This document shows, piece by piece, positions 1-11,466 of a stretch of 64,000 bases of DNA; the first letter of the stretch is position 1; every line of letters starts with the position of its first letter. A program made the position numbers and the translations under genes. Under the pieces are notes generated by a model that ran no database searches, had not been told where the DNA came from, and saw only the letters and a program-made list of their open reading frames with translations. The DNA comes from Oikopleura dioica. Its lineage: Eukaryota; Chordata; Appendicularia; Copelata; Oikopleuridae. The DNA lies in NCBI GenBank assembly GCA_907165135.1, contig OU015569.1:10354501-10418500 (forward strand). Direction: 5' to 3'.

Positions 1-103
1 AAATGTGAACTTTCTTTTTATAAAAATAATAAATTTGTAAAGGCAGTTGTTAAAGTTGGTGCTAATTTGACAGTGAAATTATATTATCATTGATTGTGAT
101 TCA

Positions 104-1691
104 TTATTCTTGAGATTGGCGTTCTGGAATTTTATACCAATCGTAGGCCAAGGCATCTTCCGCTGTGATCCGTGTCTCTACATCCGCGTCCATCAACGCC
201 CTAAATGATGAGTAAAATCAGATGCTGGAAGCAGGTTTGTATTTACAGGGTTAGGGCCTTGAGATCGGGATGAGAACAAAAAGGCTCTCTGTCAGGAATA
301 AGGTTCTTCATGTCTCGCTGTCTTGCAAGCATCACGTCTTTTGAAAGGGTTGAGGGAAAAGGTCTTCTCATGGTGACTATGATGAAAAGCACAAGCCCCA
401 AGCTCCAGCAGTCTGCGATAAAGGGCTGGTAAGGCGTCTCGCTGATAAGTTCTGGAGCCATGTAGGAACGAGTCCCGCAATAATTCTCGGAGAGAGTATC
501 ACGGTCAGCTCGTCTGGCGAATCCAAAGTCGGTCAGCACGGCTTTCAGGGGCTTTTTCTTTATAAAAAATATATTTTCAGCCTCAGATTGAAATTCATTA
601 TGAAAATCTACTAGTTTCGAGGCCTAAGATTCTAGAACACCTTGCTCTCTAGAATCTAGAATCATTACGTTACCTCTTCGTTGAGTCGCAGAAGAATGTT
701 GCTCAACTTGATGTCTGGGGTCGGCAACTTGCCACGAAATGTCGTGGCAAGACAAGGCAAGGCAAGTTACTTGCCATGGCAAGTTGATGGCAAGACAAGT
801 AACTTGCCATGGCAAGTTGTAGAAATGGCTAGTTCTGGCAAGAAAATTTCAAGTAGTTTGCTAGTTTCTAACACAAGCGGAGATTCAGATCTTGTCCGAT
901 GGGTCTTTGAGTAGTTCTTAAACCTCTGACCGACTGTCTTGTTGTTCATTCTCTGTGAAAACGACTTGATTTTCGTGAAAAAATGATTTTTGAGCATAAA
1001 CTCTACGGAAAAAACCAAGGAAAATGGACCTAGACATGTACTTGCCATCAACTTGCCAGGAGACTTCCTTTGGCAAGACAAGGCAAGGCAAGTACTTGCC
1101 TTGCCAAACTTGCCATTTACCTTGCCATTGGCAAGTTGGCAAGTGGCAAGTTGCCGACCCCAGCTTGATGTCTCGGTGAGCAATACCATTTTTATGGAGA
1201 TAAACGACTCCCTCCGTGATATGTCGGAACATTTTTTTGCACATACTTGGTCGAAGCCGTCCATGGTCTGCGAGATAGGTTGAAAAGTCCTCCTCGTAAA
1301 GTTCTAACAAATTGTCTCGTATTTTTAACATGTCAACCGTTTGTCAATGTACCTGTAACGATGAAAATGGTGTCGTTAGGCTCATAATATCCGGAAAAAA
1401 GTGAAAATGTCAGGTTTTTATGCCAAACAGTTTCGGCGACCTCAAGTTCGCGGAAGAGTTGGCGCTCTCCCTGGCCTCCTTGGAAGTCTAAAAACAAAAT
1501 AGACAGACTTCAGAATAACGCGACTTACCGATAAGTTTGATGGCCACGGGTTTAGTTTGTCCCTCGTCGCCGACTTTCATGACACCTCTGGAGACGGAGC
1601 CATAGCCGCCTCTCCTAATGAAGACGTCCATTTTCACCCCAGCTCGTTCAAGAAATTCAGCAATATCCTTGGGGGCGTTGTTTTCCGACAT
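104..1691 (-). CDS. Ser/Thr protein kinase (TSSK/CAMK-like) interrupted by a TIR element
   Basis: Cytoplasmic-type Ser/Thr kinase. Exons read from the ATG at 1691 to a TAA at 104-106. The glycine loop is GGYGSVSRG, the VAIK lysine follows, and then come the catalytic loop HRDIKLSN, the DFG motif (TDFGFARR) and an MAPE segment (GTRSYMAPELI). Ordinary introns are GT-AG and short, for example 37 nt between FIVT and DNLLEL. The protein is little more than a kinase domain with an N-terminal leader. The catalytic loop is split at HRDIKL by a 449-bp inverted-repeat element (715-1163), so integrity depends on how that insert is spliced. Family placement is tentative; kinase identity is firm. The gene lies 199 bp downstream of the next minus-strand gene, an operon-like arrangement. 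Confidence 0.85.
715..1163. mobile_element. 449-bp TIR element inserted in the kinase catalytic-loop codons
   Basis: The ends are a perfect 20-bp inverted repeat: CTGGGGTCGGCAACTTGCCA at 715-734 and its complement at 1144-1163. The 8-bp direct repeat CTTGATGT flanks it at 707-714 and 1164-1171, a target-site duplication. The interior is packed with short palindromes built from CTTGCC/GGCAAG (for example CTTGCCATGGCAAG), so it could fold into long hairpins. No transposase ORF is present, so it is non-autonomous. In the sense of the host gene the element begins CTGG and ends CCAG, which gives a ready-made AG acceptor at its 3' edge. The structure is read directly; its role as an intron is inference. 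Confidence 0.85.
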
Positions 1692-1889
1692 TTCTGGCTT
1701 TTATCTGACTGCAGAAAGCTGAGTTGCGAACTTCCCGGAAGAATAAGCCAATCAAAGACCGTCTTAATAACAATAACAAATGAAGTCCTTTTAATTCGAA
1801 CAAATTAATCAGACATTGTAAGTGAAGCCAAAATAAGAAGAAATAATCATTGAAGCTTAATTTAAGTACAGAAAACGGTCAAATTACAG

Positions 1890-2585
1890 TCAAACGGTGT
1901 CGTAGTCGTCGATGGAATCGTCGAAAGCGTCAGAAAGCTCCGAGCTGGATGTGTCGTAGTCGATTTCGGCGGTGAAGTTTTGCGAGAGAACAAGCAAATC
2001 CTGAAGCCACATAACGCGCTCGCGAAATTCTAAAAGCAAATCATCGAAGTTCTAGTGCGCTAGACAGAACCCTCATTTACTGCGTCCATTCTGTCGAAAA
2101 GCTCAATCGATAGGGCCTGTGTTGCGTCAACGGATTTCAAGTGTGCGGAAGTATTGACGAATTTCAGATCGGATTCGTCTTTGAATTGGCTGTAGTGAGT
2201 CCTTAATTGCGATCGTTTAGTTGAATTTAAAGAGCATTTTTGAGTAACTTGAAGTTCTCCAAAGCATCTTGAAGTCCCATGATCATCCCACTGAAGTCCA
2301 CGAGCGAGTTCACAGTATCAGTGACAGTAGAGTTGAGCTAAAGATCGTTTTTTTGTTAAAAAGAATATAATTTTTTCGTACTCTTAGAAGGTTGTCCTCG
2401 TTGTCGCTGAGCTTCTGCGAAATATCGTTTTGGTATTCTTCTAGATGCGTAAGAATGGTGGAGGTGGAGTTGATGCTGTCGTAAATATTCTGTAATTGTT
2501 CGTCAAAGTCGACCATGACTGATGGTTGCGCGGAAGGGACTGGAGTTGTGTCCAGTCCGATTCCAGGTGCTGCTCGATCTAACAC
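1890..2585 (-). CDS. Small acidic coiled-coil protein, unrecognised
   Basis: Four exons join in frame through short GT-AG introns into about 185 residues. The middle is heptad-rich and probably coiled coil (LTHLEEYQNDISQKL, then VNSLVDFSGMIMGLQDALENF). The C-terminus is acidic and serine-rich, ending DDSIDDYDTV before a TGA at 1890-1892. The start could be the ATG at 2585 or an in-frame ATG at 2516 (MVDFDEQ); the second opens directly into the helical part. I do not recognise the family. It lies between a larger coiled-coil gene upstream (gap about 170 bp) and a kinase downstream, all on the same strand, so one polycistronic transcript is plausible. A plus-strand ORF at 2522-2752 overlaps the start region but has no supporting features. 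Confidence 0.6.
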
Positions 2586-2752
2586 CGGATGAGCGCACTG
2601 TTAGTAACTCCAGTAACGATTTGGAAGTCCAAATCCAACAACTAACTTATTCACTACTTTCCTTTATTGGATCGGAAAATGCACTCGAGATATTCGTCGA
2701 TGCAATAAAGGACGACAAGGGCGAAATCAACGAAAACAAGGAGTCAAATTGA

Positions 2753-4703
2753 TCAAATAACAAATTCTAGGGGCAAGTGTTCACCCAGGCCCATGGGCTC
2801 AATACGTGACCAGATCGAGTTCAATTCGGTTCGAATGCGCGTGTACCGCTCCCCTACTGTTCGGCGAAGGTTTTCAAGCTTTTTCAGCTTGAAAGTTAAT
2901 CACTCAACACAGAGAAACGAAAACCCATGGCGCTACCTGGTTGAATTGACGCGATATTTTGGCCTCAAAGTTGCGGATGCGCCGCGAATTTACCTTTCCC
3001 AGGGAGTCGCTGTCGGCCAAGCTGACTTCGAGGAGACTCAGTCTGAAACAGAATAAGCGCGAGCGTGAGGATTATTTTTCACCCTGGGAACAGCGCCCTT
3101 ACTGAGTGGAAACTACTGAGCTAATGAAAATTATCCCGACGGCCATCGATCATTTGTCGATTGATTTAAAATTTCCCAATCCGTTTTTCAAAAACTCACC
3201 TGTTATTTTTTTCTTGTACTCTTTCTTCTATTCCGTCTAGGCGAGAAATGAGATGAACGAGTTGGCCTCCTGCCTCTTCGGATGTGAAATTCTCCGGCCT
3301 TAAAATCCGTTTCAAATGAGTTGAAAACGTTGCGAGTTAGTATTGGACTGGTAGACTGACAGAGTCGTATTCCTTCAATTACTAGAACAATTAGCGAGTG
3401 TCTTAATTAAATTCCTCGTTAGGAAAGTGTCTGAGATGGCAACCAGATGTGATAAATGGTCGATTCGAGATTATCGCTGTCGCCTTCAGAAAGCAATTAT
3501 CGAACGTACTTGTCAGCCGCTGACGTTTGATTCATTCGATACTCCATGCTGTCTATTCGAAAGACCAGTTCCTGGATCAGCTCCTCCTAAAAGTTCAGAG
3601 TTCATAACTAGCCCAAAGTTGCTTTCTAAAAATTCAACCATTGTGGAGTTGCCGACGATAGGAGCATTAGACGACTGGTCAACAAAAGTGACTGTTTCAT
3701 AGTCAACGAAGCTGCTTCCGCTTCCTTCTGTTCTCTCCAGAAGCATATTTCGTGTATCTTCAAAATTATTTCATCAGCGAAACTCGGCGATAACCTTACC
3801 AGTTTTGAGCGCCCCAAAGTCAGCCCGAGAGTTTTCCAGGTCCTCCTCAATGACTGCCATGCGATGCTGCATTTGTTGATTTCGACTTTGTAGCTCTCGA
3901 ATTTGCTCGGTCTGCTGTCTAACAACTGCCAGTAGCTCCTCCGTAGACGGGCCCATCGAAAACTCAGCATCGCGTCTTGCTCTACTCGACTGTCGAAGAT
4001 ACTGGCGCCCACGGCGTCGATCACGGCTGATTCTTCGGATCTGCTTTTCTTGCTTCTTCAATTTTTCCTAGTTTGCTTCTGCGTTACTATCTGAGAATAT
4101 TCGGGGGCTTACATTCAACTGCTGGAAATAAATTGAGCTTTCGCGTGAAGATTCTTGAAGCAGTTTCTTTCTCATATCTTCGCAAATTTTGGGCATGAAG
4201 AAAGGTTCATTTTTTCAAATAGTAATCATTACCTTCATAAATCCAGTTAAGTGACTTTATGTGCTTTGGATTATATCTCGTATTTCTTGATAAAACATCG
4301 CCCTTTTTCAAAGATTTTTTAATAAGAAGATTCGATAAACTCGATCTGTAGGATGAACTCTGTTCCTGTCGGGCTATAAGCCGCCGTAGTCGATTCTGGT
4401 TATGTCTTTGTAGTGCTGTTTGTCCCTTTTAACACTGGTCAAATACCTAATTCGATACTTTATTGACTTTATTTATAATCGCCGGGAATGGATTGATTGC
4501 GTTCTTATTTTTATACAAAAGAAGATTTTCTCTTTAGTAAAAAATAACCTTGAAAATTTGAAATAAAAAATAGCCAAATGCATCATGCATTGGCATGTTC
4601 TACGATAGATTTCTTCGACCATTTTCTGCGCTAGCATTCTCGTGAAATCACTACTGGCCCAGACGGCTTCGAAAATGAAGCTCAGCGTGAGGAGAAGCCT
4701 CAT
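2753..4703 (-). CDS. Predicted secreted coiled-coil protein, unrecognised
   Basis: The ATG at 4703 opens a signal peptide (MRLLLTLSFIFEAVWASS). A GT donor after EEIY joins in phase to a basic exon (LQRHNQNRLRRLIARQEQ), skipping an intron of about 175 nt. Further short introns lead through EDMRKKLLQESSRES, a long charged helix (EELLAVVRQQTEQIRELQSR) and two more coiled-coil exons (GQLVHLISRLDGIEERVQ; FEAKISRQFNQLKKLENLRR), ending LGEHLPLEFVI with TGA at 2753-2755. All joins keep frame, but the exon after SAADN is less certain. Signal peptide plus coiled coil suggests an extracellular or luminal oligomer; no family was recognised. The signal-peptide exon could instead be a separate small gene, since AATAAA motifs lie just downstream of it. 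Confidence 0.55.
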
Positions 4704-5389
4704 TTTTTGTTTGACCTTGAATCTCTCTGATTATCTTAATTAACATCTGAACATTTAACTGATGATGCTTGTTTGATGGCGCCCCCTTCCTCACAAAGTA
4801 CACGCTAGCAAGAAAAAGAAAGTAGAAGAAGAGTTCAATGTGAAAATCACTTTAGGTGGGATCAAACGGCTTCCAAAGGAAGAATAAATGCCACCTGGCT
4901 TCCTAATTGAAGAACACTGTATATCACCTAATCGAAGATGGATGGATCTGAACTTTTAAGAAGGCAACTTGAAGTTGAGCAAAGAATTTCTTCCCTCGCC
5001 ACCGTCTAAAAAGTCTTCGTAGAAGCACAAGTCAAGGAACTTATCTGAGTTAAACTCTGACTTTTTTCTGTATGGAAAGCTTTAGCTTCTCGGCGTTTTT
5101 TCTAAAAGTAATCAAAAATTTTCGGAAAAAATCAAGAAAAATTTTCACCGCCGCAAATTGTGCCCTCCGGCGACTACCCTTGAGCGTGTGACACCAACCG
5201 TCAGTTCATTCATCACTTCATAGACTTCTCTTATAGGTATGATAATTTTAATCAATCAAAAAAATTCTTGAGACCCTTGCGGATAATCTCACCAATGAGC
5301 GGCCGCCCCTTTGAAATTTCGTAACTCCGGACGCGAATGTCCTTCCCTTTTTTCAGACAGAGAGAAAACCTTCCTTGCCCTAGAAATTC
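4704..5389. other. Intergenic region between divergent genes
   Basis: No confident gene. This is the space between a minus-strand gene starting at 4703 and a plus-strand gene beginning around 5390, so it probably holds both promoters. Two short plus-strand open stretches look protein-like (4807-4887 and 4938-5009), but neither has a start, splice sites and stop that combine sensibly. Confidence 0.4.
5143..5157. repeat. 15-mer TTTCACCGCCGCAAA, copy 1
   Basis: Identical to 6621-6635. Both copies lie outside recognised coding sequence, on either side of the unrecognised 5.4-6.0 kb gene. The function is unknown. Confidence 0.6.
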
Positions 5390-6026
5390 ATGCTCTTCTA
5401 TGTTGGATCTAATTTTTTAGAAAAAAAACTTGCCATGGCCGTGTGCACAAAGATCATTAATGTAATGGCGGACTCGTGGCTGTCAGGGATGCGTTTAGTA
5501 AACACCACGGAAACAGTGTGCACGCCAAAGATTCAACCTTCAGTACATTGGGCTGTAACTAAACTCCCGAATCCTGCGTGCTTTCGATCGACCGAAAATG
5601 TTATTTTAAATAAGAAATTTAGAATCTAAAAATGTTTTCTAGCAGAAAAGAATGGACAATTCTGAACTGGAGAACGATGGTCCTAAAATTGATTGTGGCC
5701 TCAATCAAGTCTCGTCGGAAATGGAGATTCAAGAGAATTCTCCGTCACTATATGCTGCTACTGATGTAGACTTTCCTTCTGGCATGGGTGTGCACAGCTT
5801 TTCAATGCGTTCTAGCGTACCAGTGTCGCATGAAAGTGAAGAAAATGCACCTCCTTCGATCGAGTTCGATGCTTCAGAGACCCTCGCTTCAGAAACTAAC
5901 GCGCATATAACTGATGGATTTGGCGAATCCGAGCCTCTACTTACTGGTCCGCTTTTCGACTGTTCCTCCATGGAAACAGATATTCACGGACTTGGAGAGA
6001 TTGATTCTGATTTCTTTGCCAATTGA
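5390..6026 (+). CDS. Unrecognised protein with acidic Ser-rich C-terminus
   Basis: Two open stretches join across a 46-nt GT-AG intron (after RSTEN, resuming KRMDNSEL) and end with TGA at 6024-6026. The first part has an ordinary globular composition (MAVCTKIINVMADSWLSG). The second, about 125 residues, is acidic and rich in Ser, Glu and Asp with almost no basic residues, like a transactivation or disordered region. The true start is unclear: the ATG at 5390, an in-frame ATG at 5434, or an upstream exon near 5295. An AATAAA at about 6151 gives a plausible 3' end. I do not recognise the family. The reading frame and polyadenylation signal support a gene; the function is unknown. Confidence 0.5.
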
Positions 6027-9000
6027 AGGGAAAACGTTCAGTCTTCCTTGATTTCAACTGCCAGTTTTTCAGCTGCCAAATCAAAGAAACTCTTTACTTC
6101 ACTTTTACTATCACTTTATTCACTATTACTTAACTTTCACATTCACATATAATAAAAGAAGAACCCACTCAAGAGAGAGAGAAAATGCCACTTTTTCTTA
6201 CAGTGCGAGAAAAACGGATAAGCGCGTATCTTGGCAGGACGATAATTGTTGAAGGGTGTTTTATCGGAAACAAACAAGTCACATCTGGAGTGGGGAGAAA
6301 AAATCACGACCTTTTCAGAAAGAGCATAATTAGCGAACGAAGCAAAATATTTTGACTTTGCGCACGTGAAATTGCGAACTGTCCCAAATTGAATGCTAAA
6401 ATGCTTGTAGCTCTTCTTTTAGGAAGAGTGGTTCTAGGGAGCAGTGATGTTTTAATGTGATTGAACATCACTAGAAATCTGAAAAGCGTCGGGAAGAACG
6501 AAAAGTGAAAAAGAAATGGTGCAGGCGACAAATATATGTAGTAGAATACAGGTGCGACCGCACTAATTTAACCCGTAAGCGTAATTCCTTTGCAGAACAA
6601 GCAGTGGCACAGATGGCGCATTTCACCGCCGCAAACTATTCGCCAATCACTTGTGGTCGACCTTTTTTCGAAAAAACGAAAAAATCGCCATAAAACGAAA
6701 AATTTGTTTCGAAAGCGCGGATTAACCAGCACAGCTGGGACACCTAACCCGAAATAGCGCACCTGCGCTTCCACCACCGCCAAATACGCACAAGCGCACC
6801 ATTTTGAGTCCTTTTAATTGTCAATTACTGCAACAGTGTTACGGCACTTCTATAGTGCCTCTTCTACAGTAATGACGAACAAGCTTGAAAACTTAGTTTT
6901 GAACAAATTTTCCTCCTTTTTCGCCACTTTAAATTTCCGTATTGTTGGTTTAATATTGTGCCAAGAGCTAAAATGGGATCACTAGCGGCGCTGGCCTTTG
7001 AACCAGGCCAGGTGCACCTTCTAGAGTCAAAATTCGATCTCGCGCCGCTGCATATTGTAAATAACATATTGCGCATATTTATATGTCGATTATTTATATT
7101 CGGCGGGTAATCTCTTCTGGTTCCACCACCTGCACCTTCCATAATATAATCCTATCGAGGCGCAAACAAAATAAAAATAAAACTTGCTTTTTCGAAATAC
7201 TCTAAATTCGAATCTATAAAACTCGCTCGACAAATTAGTCGGCATAAATGCGAAATAAAAAAGCTACTAATACAGTAATCTTCCTTTCCATAAAAAAAAA
7301 GGATCTTGGAATTTTGCGAGCTCGAAAAAAAAAAGCCTTAACGTCTGTTTTGGCTCTTTATGTCCTCAATTTTCCCTCGATTGAAGCAACTAACACCCTC
7401 AGCTGCTGGCTGGAACGCTTTGATCGGGTGTTGTTTTGCTTTGGAAAGCTTGAAGAAATAAAGAAAGAGGACCTTTTTATGGCTTATCACGCGCATGGCG
7501 TGGATCTCGGATCAATGGCTTGTGAAAAATCTGCTCTCTTTGCTATCTGTTATTGCTTTGGATATTATTAAATCCATCTCAAAGGGGAGCAAAATTCAGC
7601 TGAAGGGAAAGCCCTTGAAAATCGAATTGGGACGCGTTGTGGGAGAATCTGCTCGCCGCAAAACAAATGTTTATTTCCGGTGGAAAAGCTATTTTATACA
7701 ATTGCCCATTTTTCGAATTTGGAAAAATATCAATCCGCGCCGAAATTCATCAACTTGAGAATCAACTCACGTGCGCGGCTTTGATCGCTGAGAGTTAATG
7801 GCAAGACATGTTGACAGTCAATAGTCTACTGTCGTTTAAAACAACACTGAGTCAACATTTTTGACAGTCCATCTTGAATTCGAAAAAATGACAATATTTT
7901 ACAATTGGAAAAGTGCTAATTTACGATTGAATAATTCTTTATAAAACCTAGTAAATCAAGAAAAAGACGCCTTTGCAAGAGGGAATTTAATTCCAGAGGT
8001 GCTCACGTTGATCGTAATAAACTGATCATTTCGGAAGATGAAAGCGACGATTTTTTCTTTATTGGAGGTTACTTCTCGATTGGCAGGAGGCTTAGCGTAA
8101 AATCGGAAAAATAGCTATTCAAGCGAAAGAAAAAAGAGTCTGGCCAGCTTTAGAATTTCTGAATTGTACATTTTCAACCATAAAAGAGGGTTCTTAGCTT
8201 ATAACCCCCCTAACCCTAATGTATGTTTTTTTGAATGTCTATTCCCTTAGACCTAAAATTTTTGAGGAATAAACTTGATTTTCATTTGTACCCGAAGCTG
8301 TGAGAATAAAAACAAATGTCAACAAATGATGACACGTGGGCCTGACACGTCTAAAATTCCGAATTTTTGTGGTCTTGCATTTCGGTCATCACTGGCGAGG
8401 TATTATTGGCATCACTGGATTCTTCAAGAGATATTTATTAGTAGCCTGGACAAGTTTTACAACGCCGCAGAAAAAAGCGGTGAACATCTCACAATTCCTG
8501 CTTTTATCAAACGATTTCTAGCCATTTTTATTAAATCGATCAGAAAGTCAGCAAGGCATCGCGGCGCTTCCTGTTCCGAGCTAATGATCAAACGCCAATC
8601 AAACGGTTTTCATTTCCTTCTTTATGAAATAAGAAAACGGCGAGCCACGGTGCTAAATGGTGATAAGCGGCGCTGATAACCGCCACTCTTCCGATCTTCG
8701 CCTTCTGCGCCGAAAGGATAAACGCTAATTGCGTTTGAAATACCGCCCTAAGGTGCACTACCAACTGGAACTTCTTCCTTGAGATAATAAACAATCCTCA
8801 TTCATATAAAACACAGCCTTCAAGAAAACAGGAAGGAGGACCAATATCTATAGACTAACCCTAACCCCAAAGGTTTTTCTTTGATAATTTTTAGGGTGCT
8901 TGTTAAATCAACAACACATGTTATAGTACAGTAATGTACTGGTCATTTCCTTTCTCCAATTCGGCCTATTTTTTGTGAGCCCTAAACTCCAGAAATAGGT

Positions 9001-11466
9001 AGCTCAGAGGAAATCGAGGCTATAATGGGCTATTTACCGAAATTAAGGTGCCCTTAGAAGGTGGTAGAATATGTAGAGCGTAAATTTCAAGCGTTCGGAA
9101 TCAGATAAAGTGCCAGAAAGAGGTGAGTAATTGTTATCGGGAGACATTTTGCAGTTTATCGTGACACCTCCAGGCGAAGATCGCATCCGGAATTGCTCGC
9201 CAATTAGCAGCTCTCCATCATGATAGATTGGTCACTTTTAGAATGTCGCTACATGAGGAATTTCAACACGGGGAAGGGAGCAAACCCGCGGAAACGGAAA
9301 AGTGTAAACACAAATGTAAAATCTAATTAGATCAAGATTTTCGTATTTGGCGATTTGAAAAACGCCGTGTGAAAATTCAGAAGGCGCTGAGACGTCGTTT
9401 TTTGTCATTTCGATTACTCTTCTTCTTGTTTTAGGAATTTGTGTTTTCTCTTTCGGCGAGCATGTCGCTAGAATTAGCGTTGCAGCTGGCGGCGGCTATG
9501 GCGGTTGTGGGGGTGCTGTGCCTTAGCTCTAGTAAAGTAATACACACAGCTGGCCAACGTAAATTGTTACTATTTCAAATAGTTAGTTGACATTTTCGCT
9601 GTCAGCGCCGAATTCGCACCTTAGACCGCCAAAACAACTAAAACACACCTTCTATGAAACACCATAAAAACAATTCCAGAGCACTAAACAATTACTCCAC
9701 AATTTTTAATTTCAACTGCGCAGATTCATAAACAAAGCGCAATTTCATTTGATTTCTTAGATTTTCCAGAGTGAGAAAATCTAAAAAAAGAGGGCTGAAA
9801 GAAAAATCAGATGGCGGGTGTGAATGAATATTCAAAAAACGTTCACAAGCTGTTTCTTTTTTTTCACGCCTGTTAAAAAGTCGAGCGCGTAATGGGTCAG
9901 CCATCAGATTGAAAATTGAAATCATCTTCGTTTTCTCGACGAATCGCTACGAAAATGGGCCACCTGCTAAATCTAACGATAGCTTTAATGGAGCCAGTCA
10001 CTGATGGAGACGAATGATACGAGATTCATAGAGAGTACGAATTTCACACCTCCACCCCTAATCGCCCCTAATCAAGGCATAATATTTTTCTACTTAGCCA
10101 CATTGTCATTCTTCATGACAGTTGCCCAAAATGGCCCAAAAGCTAACATGTATAAAAGTAAGTTTTAGAAAGGGCCCCTCCGCGCTGAGCTCCTTGCAAT
10201 TCATGAATTTAATTTAGTAATTGCGGTTTCGAACCGCTCTGGGAAGATTTCCGGAAACGACATTTTGCATCGACAAAGAGAAATGTCTTGTTACAATTTG
10301 TACTGCTGTCAATCGGGAGCTAGCGGGGCCGACCTTCGCTTAAAAAAAACACCGGCAGCGAATTTAATCAAACATTAATACCCATTTATTTCGAGCATCT
10401 TTCGTAACTAGTACAAGCAGAAGTGGGAAAATGAATGATTCAAAGCTGAATTTGAAGAATTTTCAGGCTGCGAAAAAGGTTGTTTTTGATCGTGCCGCGG
10501 TGGAAATAGATCGCGAGAGAAAACAGAAAATAAACTGTTTTCACGCATTTTGACTTTGATTCAGCTGGAAATTTAGAACTTCGAATAATCGCTTGTTATG
10601 AGAGGCTTTCATATGGAATTGGGATTATTTTCGCCCGCCTAAGATCGCCTCCCTTTTCGAGGAAATGAAAAAGAACAGAAAGATGAGAGTGAGGAGCTGC
10701 TCATCTAAGCGCTCAAATGTGGTTTTTCGCGCACAACCTCTAAGTACGCTTAATTCTCAGTTTTCATACCAAGACATTTCTTTCTTTCTATAGAAGATAG
10801 AGACTCTGTATCTAAACGAAACGAGCTGCTTTACATAAAACTTAAATTGACACGATCTAACGTGTCCATCCACTAATTGCAATTTGGTTTCAATTGGCGG
10901 GGTTTGCTCTTCGTAGGTAATATAATCATATAATAGAATATTGATCCCTAAACGCCAGCTGTGTCGCCACTAGAAATATGAAATCACGAATATGATGAAT
11001 CGTATTTTATTCAATTTAAAATTACTTTCCAATTCTTTAGTCAATAGTCTTTTTATTTGTTTTCGGAATTTTTGTTAAAAATAATTCATTTAAAATATTT
11101 ATTTATAAATCAATTGTTGCTTCGATACATTCGACGCTCAATAAAGTTGATGAAAGTCAAAAATTGAGGCAAGTAAGAGTTTTATTGTCAAAGGAAAATA
11201 ATTAGGAGGAGAATCTATTTCTTCTGCTTTGGGATTGGTCTTTCTGTTTGCACAGGTGGCGCCCTCGCGTTCAGAATACCGCTCGGTTCATGCTCGACGA
11301 TTCTGCTTGCCTCGCGCGCGCCCCCGCTGTCGTGTGGCGTAGCCTCTTGCTATATCTATACGAGTGCGTGTGGTGCTTCTTCCAAAATACAAATTCACCT
11401 AACGCTTTTTTCTCATCGTAAATACACTTTTCGAAAAACAAGAAAAAACAAAGTCGAAACCGAAAA
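6027..11466. other. 5.4-kb gene-free region upstream of FoxB
   Basis: No ORF here has protein-like composition with splice sites. The longest (8275-8676, 133 codons) has low-complexity, basic composition and no supporting signals. In a genome this compact a 5.4-kb gap is exceptional and is best read as the cis-regulatory domain of the developmental gene FoxB, possibly shared with the gene ending at 6026. AT-rich tracts, two telomere-like CCCTAA patches (around 8205 and 8857) and a short imperfect inverted repeat (about 7807-7860) are visible, with no clear function. Confidence 0.55.
6621..6635. repeat. 15-mer TTTCACCGCCGCAAA, copy 2
   Basis: Exact second copy of the 15-mer at 5143-5157, inside the gene-free region upstream of FoxB. 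Looser relatives (CGCCGCAAAA) occur nearby, for example around 7652-7662. Confidence 0.6.

Noticed and set aside
715-1163. CRISPR-like reading of the repeated CTTGCC/GGCAAG words
   Set aside because: Palindromic words of irregular spacing inside a TIR element in an animal genome; no spacer-repeat periodicity.
681-1283. ORFs on both strands at 0.7-1.3 kb
   Set aside because: They are translations of the repetitive TIR element and its edges, not genes.
2522-2752. 76-codon plus-strand ORF with plausible amino-acid composition
   Set aside because: It overlaps the start of the minus-strand coiled-coil gene and the end of the next one; no start context or partner exons.
4473-4703. Stand-alone small secreted peptide gene (76 codons)
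   Set aside because: A GT donor after EEIY joins the signal-peptide exon in phase to the downstream coiled-coil exons, so I treat it as their first exon; kept as an alternative in that entry.
8275-8676. 133-codon plus-strand ORF upstream of FoxB
   Set aside because: Basic, low-information sequence, no splice signals, no recognisable domain; overlaps another random ORF.
8200-8880. CCCTAA-type patches resembling telomeric repeats
   Set aside because: Only one or two units each, not an array; likely chance in AT-rich DNA.
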